This document shows positions 1-8,349 of a stretch of 64,000 nt of DNA, piece after piece. Source of the stretch: an uncultured Bacilli bacterium (GTDB lineage: Bacteria > Bacillota_I > Bacilli_A > RF39 > UBA660). Position numbers and translations under genes: made by a program. The notes beneath the pieces were generated by a model. The model was not told where the DNA came from, made no database searches, and saw nothing but the letters and a program-made list of their open reading frames with translations. The stretch spans positions 186,001 through 250,000 of the forward strand of contig CALVKA010000001.1 in assembly GCA_944332475.1 (NCBI GenBank). Reading direction: 5' to 3'. Each line of letters opens with the position of its first letter. Within the stretch, counting starts at the first letter, position 1.

Positions 1-276
1 AATGAAAACTTGTTGATTTACGTTTCCTCAAATTATGATAAAAGTGTTCTTGCAGTTGCGGAAGTTATTTTTCGTGATGAGGATGGAGAAACTATTGCTA
101 GTGATTCTTCTAGTTTGGTTGTTTTGAATCACAGTGGTCAAGTCTTTACTTTTTATTTATCTAGTCTTGTGGGTGAGTATGCAGGAGATATTGATATTGT
201 AGTAAAAGAGCAAGAGACTAATCAACAAATTGATTTTTCTCTTTCAGATATTAAAGATGGGTTAAAAAGACAGTAA
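1..276 (+). pseudogene. Truncated FxLYD-like membrane-protein paralog, 3' end lost by fusion
   Basis: The frame is open from the first base, so the 5' end lies outside the window. The readable part (LLIYVSSNYDKS ... GEYAGDIDIVVKE) matches the first outer domain of the three intact paralogs at 1834, 2642 and 3393 (for example EEYAGDVILEV in the first). The similarity stops near base 251, just where the paralogs continue into a second domain. From about base 255 the DNA instead matches the prepilin-like gene at 4181-6067, read in another frame, and the ORF stops at TAA 274-276. It therefore looks like the upstream half of a deletion fusion. It may still be translated as a truncated protein. Confidence 0.7.
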
Positions 277-1092
277 CTAAAACTTTTACAGTAGATTATA
301 TGGATGAATATGTTAGTCCTTGTACGGTTTATGATAATGTTGGTCACAGTACAGTTTGTCCTGTACAAAGAGTTAGGATGGATACGATACCGAAGAAACC
401 GACAATTAGTAACCATATAAATGAGAACTGGGTTAATTATGATTTTTCTTTACAAGTCAAGACTGAATCTCCAAGTGATTTGATTGGCTATTGGCAATAT
501 AGTTATGATCAAGAAGATTGGATTACTTATTCCGATTCAGCAACCAATAATTTTACTACTACACCTTTTACTAAAGAGAGAAATCCAGATGTTTATATTC
601 GCGTGTGTAGTAAGTATGGTTCTTGTTCAGAAGCGGCTTCTACTAGAATCCGTATCGATAAAACTCCACCTAATTCCCCCTTATTATGATAGTCTTTCAT
701 TAACGGATGCTTCTCTTAGTTATGGAAATGTGTATATAAAAAGTTGAAATTGTTCTAATAGGGGTGGTAATAGTAAGGCTGCTAGATGTGATGTTTATGT
801 AAATTCTTTAATTACTATTTGGTTTGTTTTGGATACTATTCATACGGATAATACAGGTGGTTCAGGAGTAAACGAAAATACTATAGAATTTTGGTGGGAA
901 CATCAAGGATATAGTTATTGGAATTGTCCTTATTGGTTTAAAAAGGGGCAGGATTGTGATAATACATGGAATGTTTGTGGTAGTAGTTGTTACTCATCTA
1001 GTTATTATACATATTTAATTTATAAGGAAAGGCTATATGATAATGCTGGAAATTTAGGGCCTGAATTGACGGTATATTTCCATTTTGGATAG
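255..1092 (+). pseudogene. Decayed second copy of the prepilin-like protein (C-terminal part)
   Basis: Translated in pieces, this stretch follows the middle of the intact 628-residue prepilin-like protein: VKKTVTKTFTVDYMDEYVSP, then KPTISN, then YVRAC-like (YIRVC), SEAAST and RIDKT segments. The reading frame is broken at least twice. There is a frame change at the C-run near 674-678, after which the match continues one frame over. An in-frame TGA at 745-747 then interrupts that second frame, which otherwise runs open to TAG 1090-1092. The tail (WWEHQGYSYWNC, then DNAGN) is aromatic and Cys-rich like the tail of the intact protein, but only loosely similar. There is no pilin N-terminus and no start signal, so this is a 5'-truncated remnant. 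Confidence 0.75.
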
Positions 1093-1104
1093 GAGGAGAG
1101 TATT

Positions 1105-1446
1105 ATGAAAAAGAAATTTATATATTTCATTATGATAGTAGGTGTTTTATGTATTGTTGTTGCAATTGCTTTATCTGTTTTTGATTTTTTTTCTGAGGAA
1201 GAAGAGACAACACCAAAGCCTACTACTACGGAAATGGTAAATCAGGCGATAGAGATTCTTGCTGATCGAAGTGATTATACAGAAGATGACTTGATTTTTA
1301 GTGAAATTAACGATGATGGGGATGTTGTATTTAATGTTTCATCGGAAGACGGATTAAGTTTAGTAGTTGATCTTGAGAGTGAAAATTATTACTTTGTTTC
1401 TATTAAAACTTTTGGCTCAACAACGGATGTTCCAACTGAAGAATAA
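1105..1446 (+). CDS. Small membrane-anchored protein of the surface locus
   Basis: 113 residues. It has a short Lys-rich N-terminus, one hydrophobic segment at about residues 5-27, an acidic/Thr-Pro linker (EEEETTPKPTTTE) and a small C-terminal domain of about 70 residues rich in Asp and Val. The start ATG has a good AGGAGAG site 8 bases upstream. It lies 12 bases after the decayed prepilin copy and ahead of a 390-base gap, so it was probably co-transcribed with the now broken upstream unit. I do not recognise the family. The layout suggests an N-in, C-out bitopic protein. Confidence 0.75.
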   Translation: MKKKFIYFIMIVGVLCIVVAIALSVFDFFSEEEETTPKPTTTEMVNQAIEILADRSDYTEDDLIFSEINDDGDVVFNVSSEDGLSLVVDLESENYYFVSIKTFGSTTDVPTEE

Positions 1447-1833
1447 TATTTATATAATTAAAAATGATGCGACATTTTTGTTTGCTTCGTTTTTTTATAA
1501 TGTTTTGCGTTATTAATACGTGAATTTTTAGACTAAATGCAGGTTTATGAAGAAACATTTAATTTACAAGACTTATTGCTGCTTTGGAATATAAAAGCGG
1601 AAATAAGTCTTTTAATTTTGCCTAATATGAACTAGTATTACTTAAATTTTTGCATGACAAAATTACGGAGGTTATTTCCGTTTTTTAAACTTATTTCAGT
1701 TTTTTGTCATAAAACGGAATTCCAAATAAAAATCTACGAATGTTTAATATGTTTCCGTTTTTTATTGTTTTTTTTTCTTTTTTATGTTACTCTTTAATAA
1801 GATAGGGTGTGTGGGTTGTATAGGAGGTACTTT
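1447..1833. other. Non-coding gap with stacked inverted repeats
   Basis: No convincing gene is seen here. The gap holds a perfect 10-base inverted repeat (AAGACTTATT at 1568-1577 and its complement at 1602-1611). It also holds a 9-base inverted repeat (ATGACAAAA 1654-1662 with TTTTGTCAT 1702-1710) enclosing a smaller ACGGA/TCCGT hairpin (1665-1669/1677-1681) that is followed by a T-run. The string TTCCGTTTTTTA occurs twice (from 1676 and from 1752). It likely carries the terminator of the upstream unit and the promoter of the 1834 gene. Confidence 0.6.
1654..1710. repeat. Nested inverted repeats, terminator-like inner hairpin
   Basis: The outer arms are ATGACAAAA and TTTTGTCAT (9 of 9 paired). 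The inner arms ACGGA/TCCGT have a 7-base loop and are followed directly by six T. The inner hairpin alone could act as a weak intrinsic terminator on the + strand. Nested arms are more than a simple terminator needs. Confidence 0.5.
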
Positions 1834-2586
1834 ATGGAAAAGAAAAAGGGAAAGAATAAGAAAGTTAAAAAGATTAATGCAAAACTTATTATAACGGGCA
1901 TATTGCTTTTGATTGCTATTGTATTAGTGATTTTGTTAACGGCTAATAGTGTAAACTCTAATGTCAAAAGTAAATATTATACTGATGATATGATTCGTGT
2001 TGAAAATAATACTGATGATTTAGAAATTCAATCTAACGTTGTTCAAGACAGTGGTAGTTTGGTTATATTAATTTCATCAAAAGCTTCTAAGTCTCGTGCT
2101 GTCACTGTAGATGTTGATTTTTTCAATGATAAAGGTGATATTATTTATAGTGATCATGTGTCTAATTATGTTATGGATCATGGAAAAATAGTTTTGAATA
2201 TTATTTTACCTAATTTAGATGAAGAAGAGTATGCAGGCGACGTTATATTAGAAGTTACTGATGAAAAAGCAAATGATGTTGATTTTGCGGATGCCTCAAA
2301 TATTACTTATGAAGAGTCTCATGAAATTGCAGAAGATAGTAGTACGGTTTTTGAAATTACTGGAACTAATAATAGTGATACGGTTATCTCACGTTTAGAG
2401 GGTTGTATTGTGGCTTTTAAAGATGATAATATTGTAGCATTTAATAATTTTAATACTGAAAATATCGATTCCAATTCTACTTTTACTAATTCAATTAGTT
2501 TGTCAGGTGTTTTATCTGGTGATGAAATTGTTCCTTTAGATTACGATGAGGTCTTAATTTTTACTTCATCTGCTAATCCAGCGTAG
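1834..2586 (+). CDS. Bitopic surface protein, FxLYD-like family, paralog 1
   Basis: 250 residues from ATG 1834, which has AGGAGG 7 bases upstream; a longer reading from GTG 1807 would run through the ribosome binding site. The very Lys-rich N-terminus (KKKGKNKKVKKINAK) is followed by one membrane segment at about residues 19-39. The outer part has two beta-rich domains. The first (about 55-150) contains LVILISS and EEYAGDVILEV. The second (about 165-245) contains an ITGTNNSD motif and the ending DYDEVLIFTS, which resembles FxLYD-type extracellular domains. Paralogs follow at 2642 and 3393, and after the prepilin-like gene at 6119. The function is unknown; the context suggests a surface or pilus-associated role. 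Confidence 0.8.
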   Translation: MEKKKGKNKKVKKINAKLIITGILLLIAIVLVILLTANSVNSNVKSKYYTDDMIRVENNTDDLEIQSNVVQDSGSLVILISSKASKSRAVTVDVDFFNDKGDIIYSDHVSNYVMDHGKIVLNIILPNLDEEEYAGDVILEVTDEKANDVDFADASNITYEESHEIAEDSSTVFEITGTNNSDTVISRLEGCIVAFKDDNIVAFNNFNTENIDSNSTFTNSISLSGVLSGDEIVPLDYDEVLIFTSSANPA

Positions 2587-2641
2587 TATATTTATTATAT
2601 AATTTTATTAAAATATGAAGTGAGTAAATGGGAGGTAAAAT

Positions 2642-3361
2642 GTGAAAGATATTATTAGATATGTAATATTAGGAATTTTATTTGTTGCAATTGTAGTTTT
2701 AGGTGTAATGCTTGTTTTTAAAAACAACGATGATGGTCTTACCAAGTATCAATTTTATGATGACGACTTGATAGAGATTGATAATCAAACTTCCATGCAA
2801 GTACAAGCTAATATTATGAATTCGGAAAACTTGGGTGTTTTGGTTTCTTCAGATTTAGATGAATTCTTTCTAGTTAAAATAGAGGTAACTTATTATGATG
2901 ATAATCATGATAAAGTTTCTACACAAACTAATGAGTTAACGGTTTTTGACCACGGGACACAATTTGCTATGTTTTTCTTGCCTGACTTGTATGATGGTGA
3001 TGCCGGTACAATTGATATTAAGGTAACTGGTGAGAAGACAGATAAGGGGGCTATTACTTCTTCTCAAATAGAGATGACTGAAACACATTTTGTTGATGAT
3101 ACATTATCTACAAATTTCACGGTTCAAGTTACTAATAATAGTGATGTTAATATTCCGGGACTTGTAGGTCAGGTTGTCTTGTTGAAAGAAGATAAGATTG
3201 TTGGTTATCAAACGTTTGATGTTAACGAATTAATGGCACATTCTACGCTCTCATCTGATATTGTTTTTGTACCTAATATGAGAGGATCTCAATCTTTAGC
3301 TATTGATTTTGACAAAGTAATTTTATTTCCTGTTCATATATTTGATGAGGAAATAGAATAG
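2642..3361 (+). CDS. Bitopic surface protein, FxLYD-like family, paralog 2
   Basis: 239 residues from GTG 2642 (GGGAGG 6 bases upstream; an ATG two bases earlier runs straight into TGA and cannot be the start). It has a membrane segment at about residues 5-26, then the family signature YQFYDDDLIEIDNQ, then two outer beta domains ending in DFDKVILFPV. It is shorter at the N-terminus than paralog 1, lacking the long Lys tract. It sits 55 bases after paralog 1 and 31 bases before paralog 3, so the three are probably one operon. No enzyme motif is seen. Confidence 0.8.
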   Translation: MKDIIRYVILGILFVAIVVLGVMLVFKNNDDGLTKYQFYDDDLIEIDNQTSMQVQANIMNSENLGVLVSSDLDEFFLVKIEVTYYDDNHDKVSTQTNELTVFDHGTQFAMFFLPDLYDGDAGTIDIKVTGEKTDKGAITSSQIEMTETHFVDDTLSTNFTVQVTNNSDVNIPGLVGQVVLLKEDKIVGYQTFDVNELMAHSTLSSDIVFVPNMRGSQSLAIDFDKVILFPVHIFDEEIE

Positions 3362-3392
3362 ATTATGTTTTGTTGGTTATTTAGGAGGATGT

Positions 3393-4154
3393 ATGAAAAA
3401 AAGAAATGTTAAGAAAAAGAAAAATAGAGCAGATATCATACAAAATGTTGTACTTGTTGTTTTGGCAGTGATTGTGTTGGGGTTGTGTGTTGCCTTAGCT
3501 TTGCAGAGTGATAATAGTGTTCATTATACTGAATTTCGTGATTCTATGATTCACATAAATAATGATGGAAATTTGAAGGTTACTGCTAATATTTTTGAAG
3601 AACAGCAGCTTGTTGTTCTTCTTGAACCTACTTCTAGAAAAGATATAGATGTTGATGTTCAGGTGAATTTTGCTGATGCTGATGGTAAAGCAATTACTTT
3701 AGATTCTACTCAAGCTACTATTTTAAGTGATGGAAAGAATATGATGTTTTTTGATGTTCCAGAACTTGATGATGATAAGTATGCTGGTACCATTGATATT
3801 AATGTTAAAACTCATAAAATAAAAGATACTTTAGAGGCTGATTTATCTAAAGTTACTTATCAAGAAACACATGAGGTGCAAGATGATGGTAGTACTGTTT
3901 TCCATGTTAGTGGTCAAAATCAAAATGATGCTACTCTGTTGGGCCTTGTTGGTTATGTAGTAGCTTTGAAAGATAATAAAATAGTTGCTTATAATTCTTT
4001 TACTAAAGAAAGAATAGGTGCAAATGAAATGTTTTCTTTTGATATAACTTTTCATGGTATGTCTACTACTCAAGACGATAAGGTAAGTCCAGTTGACTAT
4101 GATGAATTAATGATTTTTTCATCTTTTGCAATGGATGATTATGAAAATGAATAA
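3393..4154 (+). CDS. Bitopic surface protein, FxLYD-like family, paralog 3
   Basis: 253 residues from ATG 3393 with AGGAGG upstream. It has a Lys/Arg-rich start, a membrane segment at about residues 16-37, the signature HYTEFRDSMIHINNDGNL, and two outer domains. The second contains HVSGQNQNDATLLGLVGYVVALKDNKIVAYNSF in outline, closely parallel to paralog 1. It ends with DYDELMIFSS and a short acidic tail. It lies 26 bases ahead of the prepilin-like gene. This gene order (family member, then prepilin) is the order needed to explain the fused pseudogene at 1-1092 by deletion. Confidence 0.8.
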   Translation: MKKRNVKKKKNRADIIQNVVLVVLAVIVLGLCVALALQSDNSVHYTEFRDSMIHINNDGNLKVTANIFEEQQLVVLLEPTSRKDIDVDVQVNFADADGKAITLDSTQATILSDGKNMMFFDVPELDDDKYAGTIDINVKTHKIKDTLEADLSKVTYQETHEVQDDGSTVFHVSGQNQNDATLLGLVGYVVALKDNKIVAYNSFTKERIGANEMFSFDITFHGMSTTQDDKVSPVDYDELMIFSSFAMDDYENE

Positions 4155-4180
4155 TTTAAGAGAAAAGATGGTGATAGACG

Positions 4181-6067
4181 ATGAGACAAATGAATAAAAA
4201 AGGTTTTACTTTGGTAGAGTTAATTGTTGTTATTGCTATTATGGGGGTTATCTTGATTTTGGCTTTGCCTCAAGTTGGTAGAATTCGAGCGAATAATCGG
4301 GATGCTAAATTTGATGCTTATGCTCAGGCTATTGAGCGTGGAGCTAAGTTGTATGTAGATAATTATTCTAGAGATTTATTTGGGTATAGTGATTCCGGAT
4401 GTGTGGAGGTAAAATATTCTTGGTTGAAAAACAAAAATTTAGTTAAAGATTTTTCTGATAAAGATATTGATTGTGATAATGATAGCGAAACTTATGTACA
4501 AATAAGAAAAGTAAATGATAGTTATCGTTATGCAACGGCAGTAGTATGTAAAAGAGGAGAAGAAGTTGTCTATAAGAAAGAGATTAATAGTGAATTTACA
4601 TGTGATACTTCTAAAGATATCAGTGGACCAGTCTTTACTGTAACACCACCTTCATCTGATTGGATACAGACAAAGAATCTACATATTACAGTTAAGGTAT
4701 CTGATCCAAGTGGATTAAATAATAATATAGGAATTAGTTATTATTGGACCAATTTGTCAGGAACTCAAGTAGGAACAAAATATTATCATAACTATAAGAA
4801 TAAGAAAGATGTAGAGTCTGTAAAATATACGATACCAACATCTCATGTACCAGATACTGGACAGTACAAATTGGTAATTGAGCCATGGGATGGAGAAGGA
4901 ACGGTAGGAGTACAAGATTCTTTAGGAAATTATAAGTTATTAAGTGATACGTATGGAACGTATAAGATAGATAATGTTCCACCTAAGTGTGTAACAGTAG
5001 GGGGAGGAGATCAATGGTTCCATGAAGCAGTAACTTTATATGGAAACTGTACAGATGAACATAGTGGATGTGTAAAGAAACAGATATCAAAAGTATGGGA
5101 TGTAGAGATAATGGATGAATATGTGACACCTGGAACAGTAGAAGATCATGCAGAAAATAAAACAGAATGTCCAAAGAATCGAGTAAGGATAGATAAGCCG
5201 CCAGTGAAACCAACGATAAGTAATCCAACGAATGGAAAATGGACGAATAAAGATTTTACGATAACGATGAAGACAGTAACAGCAAGTAGTAGAATCGGGC
5301 ACTGGGAATATAAGTATGATAATGGAAGTTGGCAAACATATTCAAATTCAGCAAGCAATACACATAGTATGACAATTAGTAGTGATAAGAGTGGTACATT
5401 ATATGTAAGAGCATGTACGAATGCGAGTGGGATATGTTCTGAAGCAGCATCTACTACTATACGACTAGATAAAACGAATCCATCTTGTTCTAGCTGGAAA
5501 GAGAATACGTGGACTACAGGAGGAGTGACTGTAAAGTATTCTTGTGGAGATAACTTAAGTGGAGTGGTATCATGTCCAGGAACTAGATGGGGTTTAAAGA
5601 GTGGAATTGGTCCTACAACGATAAAAGACAATGCAGGAAATACCGCAACATGTCCAGGAAAGTCTGTAGCATCAGCATTTCAATATAATACTGCGACAAG
5701 GCGTGTTCGAACATGTACAGATTCTTGTTGTGGACTACTTCCGTATGACTGTAACTGTAGTAGTAAATGTACCTTGTGGAAATGTACATATTATGCAGAT
5801 GATAATGACTCATTTTTTGCACATACAGAGCGTAGATTATCTTATCAATGCCCATCAACATATCATCCAACTTCTTGGTTAACTACGTATTTGGGTCGTT
5901 CAGAATGTATAAAAACGACGACAACTTGTAATACATGTTATAGAAATAAAACCTGTACAACTGTATCTTGTTGTGGCTATACAGACTGGTCATGGACCGG
6001 ATGGGGCAATGGGTATTGGTGTAGCAGTAATACTTGTAAATATCAAACAAGAACGGTTTATTATTAA
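4181..6067 (+). CDS. Oversized type IV prepilin-like surface protein
   Basis: 628 residues. The N-terminus is a textbook class III signal: KKG followed by FTLVELIVVIAIMGV, giving cleavage after Gly8 and Glu at position 5 of the mature protein, then a hydrophobic helix to about residue 30. Residues 30-140 look like a pilin head. After about residue 145 come repeated beta modules (SGPVFTVTPP; KPTISNPTNGKW; a YVRAC/SEAAST module; DKTNPSC). The last 100 residues are very Cys-rich and end in a thrombospondin-1-like string (DWSWTGWGNG ... TCKYQTRT). This is several times longer than a normal pilin. No pilus ATPase, platform protein or prepilin peptidase is in the window. Codon use shifts to A-ending codons after about base 4640. 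Confidence 0.85.
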   Translation: MRQMNKKGFTLVELIVVIAIMGVILILALPQVGRIRANNRDAKFDAYAQAIERGAKLYVDNYSRDLFGYSDSGCVEVKYSWLKNKNLVKDFSDKDIDCDNDSETYVQIRKVNDSYRYATAVVCKRGEEVVYKKEINSEFTCDTSKDISGPVFTVTPPSSDWIQTKNLHITVKVSDPSGLNNNIGISYYWTNLSGTQVGTKYYHNYKNKKDVESVKYTIPTSHVPDTGQYKLVIEPWDGEGTVGVQDSLGNYKLLSDTYGTYKIDNVPPKCVTVGGGDQWFHEAVTLYGNCTDEHSGCVKKQISKVWDVEIMDEYVTPGTVEDHAENKTECPKNRVRIDKPPVKPTISNPTNGKWTNKDFTITMKTVTASSRIGHWEYKYDNGSWQTYSNSASNTHSMTISSDKSGTLYVRACTNASGICSEAASTTIRLDKTNPSCSSWKENTWTTGGVTVKYSCGDNLSGVVSCPGTRWGLKSGIGPTTIKDNAGNTATCPGKSVASAFQYNTATRRVRTCTDSCCGLLPYDCNCSSKCTLWKCTYYADDNDSFFAHTERRLSYQCPSTYHPTSWLTTYLGRSECIKTTTTCNTCYRNKTCTTVSCCGYTDWSWTGWGNGYWCSSNTCKYQTRTVYY

Positions 6068-6118
6068 TTTTATTCGTGGTTGATATATATTAGGTTTTGT
6101 TATTGAAAGGGTGTTAAT

Positions 6119-6811
6119 ATGACGAAAAATGTTGTTTTAAATATTATTATGGTGGCTTTTTTCATTATTGTAATCGGATTAGTTTATTTGAACTTTTTCA
6201 TAGAAGTTGACTCATCTAATATTGTTTACAAACAATATTGTGATGATTTGATTGATATTAATGATAATGCTATGTTTAAAACGGAAGCAAATTTTGTTGA
6301 TAAGGATACTTTAGCGGTTTTGGTACATTCTCAAGAAGATTTTGCTCTATCTCTTTATGTTAATGCAATTTTTTATGATCAAAGTGGAAAAGTAGTTTCT
6401 ACTGAGACTTCTAGTATATCTACTTTTCCGAATAATTATGGGGTCACTTCTATTTCTGTTCCGGTTTTAGAAGAAAGTCAAAATCCTGGAAATATAGTGA
6501 TTCAATTAGCGGGGCATGAAATTGATAATGATTTAGTGGATGTTTCAAATATTTCTTATGAGTCTAATGATTCCTATCCTTTGGTAATAAAAACTACTAA
6601 TAATACTACCTCTAATATTTCTCAATTAGGTACTCAAGTTGTTGCATTACGTAAAGGAAGAATTGTTGGTGTGGATGTCTTTTTCCATGATTCTTTGGCA
6701 AGTGGTGCTTCAGTTTCTGATGAGTCATATGCTTTTGGAACAAATGAGGATGAGCCTAAACCTACATATGATGATTTATTGATTTTTACAACAGCTGCAA
6801 ATATAGGATAG
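6119..6811 (+). CDS. Bitopic surface protein, FxLYD-like family, paralog 4
   Basis: 230 residues with a membrane segment at about residues 5-26. The family signature is KQYCDDLIDINDNAMFKTEANFVD in outline, followed by two beta-rich outer domains ending in TYDDLLIFTTAANIG, which parallels the end of paralog 1. It follows the prepilin-like gene by 51 bases, so copies lie on both sides of it. A short hairpin (ATAGTC 6808-6813 with GACTAT 6820-6825) overlaps the stop but has no clear T-run. The likely role is in the same surface complex; this rests on position only. Confidence 0.78.
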   Translation: MTKNVVLNIIMVAFFIIVIGLVYLNFFIEVDSSNIVYKQYCDDLIDINDNAMFKTEANFVDKDTLAVLVHSQEDFALSLYVNAIFYDQSGKVVSTETSSISTFPNNYGVTSISVPVLEESQNPGNIVIQLAGHEIDNDLVDVSNISYESNDSYPLVIKTTNNTTSNISQLGTQVVALRKGRIVGVDVFFHDSLASGASVSDESYAFGTNEDEPKPTYDDLLIFTTAANIG

Positions 6812-6853
6812 TCGATTTTGACTATGCTATTTCTTTTATCTTAAGGAGGATTT

Positions 6854-8227
6854 ATGAAATATAAACAAGACATAAATAAGAATATTTTTAGAGGATATGA
6901 TATTAGAGGAATTTATCCTAATGAAATAGATGAAGATACTGCTTATACGATTGGGTTAGGATTTGGTAGTAGAATTCGAGAAATGGGAAAGAGTAGTTGT
7001 GTTGTAGGACATGATAATCGGTTAAGTAGTGATGCATTATATGGTGCTTTAATCGAGGGTATACTTTCTACTGGTATTGATGTTATTAGTTTGGGTTTAT
7101 GTACTACACCAATGTATTATTATGCTTGTATTAAACTGCAAATATATAGTGGAGTTATGGTTACGGCTTCTCATAATCCGAAAGATGATAATGGTTTTAA
7201 ATTTTCTTTTGACGAGAGTGGTAATTGTAAAGGACAAGAGATACAAGATTTTATGAATTATATTTTAAAAGGAAATTTTTTAGTTGGAAATGGTACTCTT
7301 TCTACTTATCGTGTTGAAGAAGATTATTTAAAATTGTTTCAAGATAGCTTAAATTTTGGACCACGTAGGGTCAAAGTTGTGATTGATCCTGGTAATGGAA
7401 CGACTAGCATTATTGCCAAGAAATTATATGAATTATTTCCTATGGATTTAGTTGTTATTAATGGAGAAAGTGATGGTCATTTTCCTAATCATCATCCTGA
7501 TCCTTGTGTAGAAGATAATTTGATTCAGTTGAAAGAAAAGGTGTTGGAAGTAGGAGCTGATCTTGGTCTTGCTTTTGATGGGGATGGAGATCGTATGGGA
7601 ATGGTAACCAATTCTGGAAGATTTTTACCTACTGATTTATATATGATTTTAATTATTCGAAATATTATTAATAAAGTTTCTAAAAAAGAATTTTTATATG
7701 ATGTAAAATGTTCTAAGGCATTGTCTGATGAGATAGAACGTCTCGGTGGTAAAGGCATTTGTTATCGTACTGGGAATTCTTATACTAAAGCAGCTGTTAG
7801 AGATTATGATTTGACTTTTGGAGGAGAATTGTCTGGACATGTTTACTTTAGAGATCGATGGCCTGGTTTTGATTCCGGTCTTTATGCCGGACTTCGTATG
7901 GTAGAGATTTTATCTCATACTACGCAGTCTGTCGATGAACTTGCAGAAGGAATCCCTGTTTATTATTCAACTCCGGAATTAAAATTTGCTGCTAGTGATG
8001 ATATTAAGTTTTCTATTATTGAGAAGATAGAAGAGTATGTAAAGAGTAAGGGTTATCAATATTTAACTATTGATGGTATTAAGGTTTTATTTGATGACTC
8101 CTGGGTGCTTGTTCGTGCTAGTAATACAGGGCCTAATATTACAGCAAGATTTGAAGCAAATTCTATGCAAAGATTAGAAGAGTTACAAAATGAATTTGTC
8201 AGTTTGCTGCAACAATTTTTAGGTTAG
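6854..8227 (+). CDS. manB: Phosphomannomutase/phosphoglucomutase
   Basis: 457 residues of the alpha-D-phosphohexomutase family, which moves phosphate between C1 and C6 of hexose phosphates to feed nucleotide-sugar and glycan synthesis in the cytoplasm. Visible signatures are the start FRGYDIRGIYPNEI, the phosphoserine loop TASHNPKDDNGFK (Ser106), the metal loop DGDGDR (residues 242-247), the sugar-recognition loop GGELSGH, and the phosphate-binding RASNTGPN near the C-terminus. GGExSGHxxF fits the PMM/PGM branch rather than GlmM. The length is normal. ATG 6854 has AAGGAGG upstream. A link to glycosylation or anchoring of the upstream surface proteins is possible but not shown. Confidence 0.92.
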   Translation: MKYKQDINKNIFRGYDIRGIYPNEIDEDTAYTIGLGFGSRIREMGKSSCVVGHDNRLSSDALYGALIEGILSTGIDVISLGLCTTPMYYYACIKLQIYSGVMVTASHNPKDDNGFKFSFDESGNCKGQEIQDFMNYILKGNFLVGNGTLSTYRVEEDYLKLFQDSLNFGPRRVKVVIDPGNGTTSIIAKKLYELFPMDLVVINGESDGHFPNHHPDPCVEDNLIQLKEKVLEVGADLGLAFDGDGDRMGMVTNSGRFLPTDLYMILIIRNIINKVSKKEFLYDVKCSKALSDEIERLGGKGICYRTGNSYTKAAVRDYDLTFGGELSGHVYFRDRWPGFDSGLYAGLRMVEILSHTTQSVDELAEGIPVYYSTPELKFAASDDIKFSIIEKIEEYVKSKGYQYLTIDGIKVLFDDSWVLVRASNTGPNITARFEANSMQRLEELQNEFVSLLQQFLG

Positions 8228-8349
8228 TTCTTGAGTTTAAAAGTTACTTGTGCTATAGTTAAGGAGACGTTTTGAAAATTACATGTGATGATACTTCATA
8301 TGTGATTTTTTCGTGTTTCTTAGTTTTTAAAGAATAAATAGGAGGTAGT

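Noticed and set aside
745-747. TGA read as Trp (Mycoplasma code)
   Set aside because: TGA cleanly ends rsmD, the 13606 gene and the ylbE-like gene and TGG is used for Trp throughout; the local TGA is better explained as decay of a pseudogene.
5146-5631. 161-codon open frame on the - strand inside the prepilin-like gene
   Set aside because: It is the mirror of A-ending codons in the real gene; no start signal and no sensible protein.
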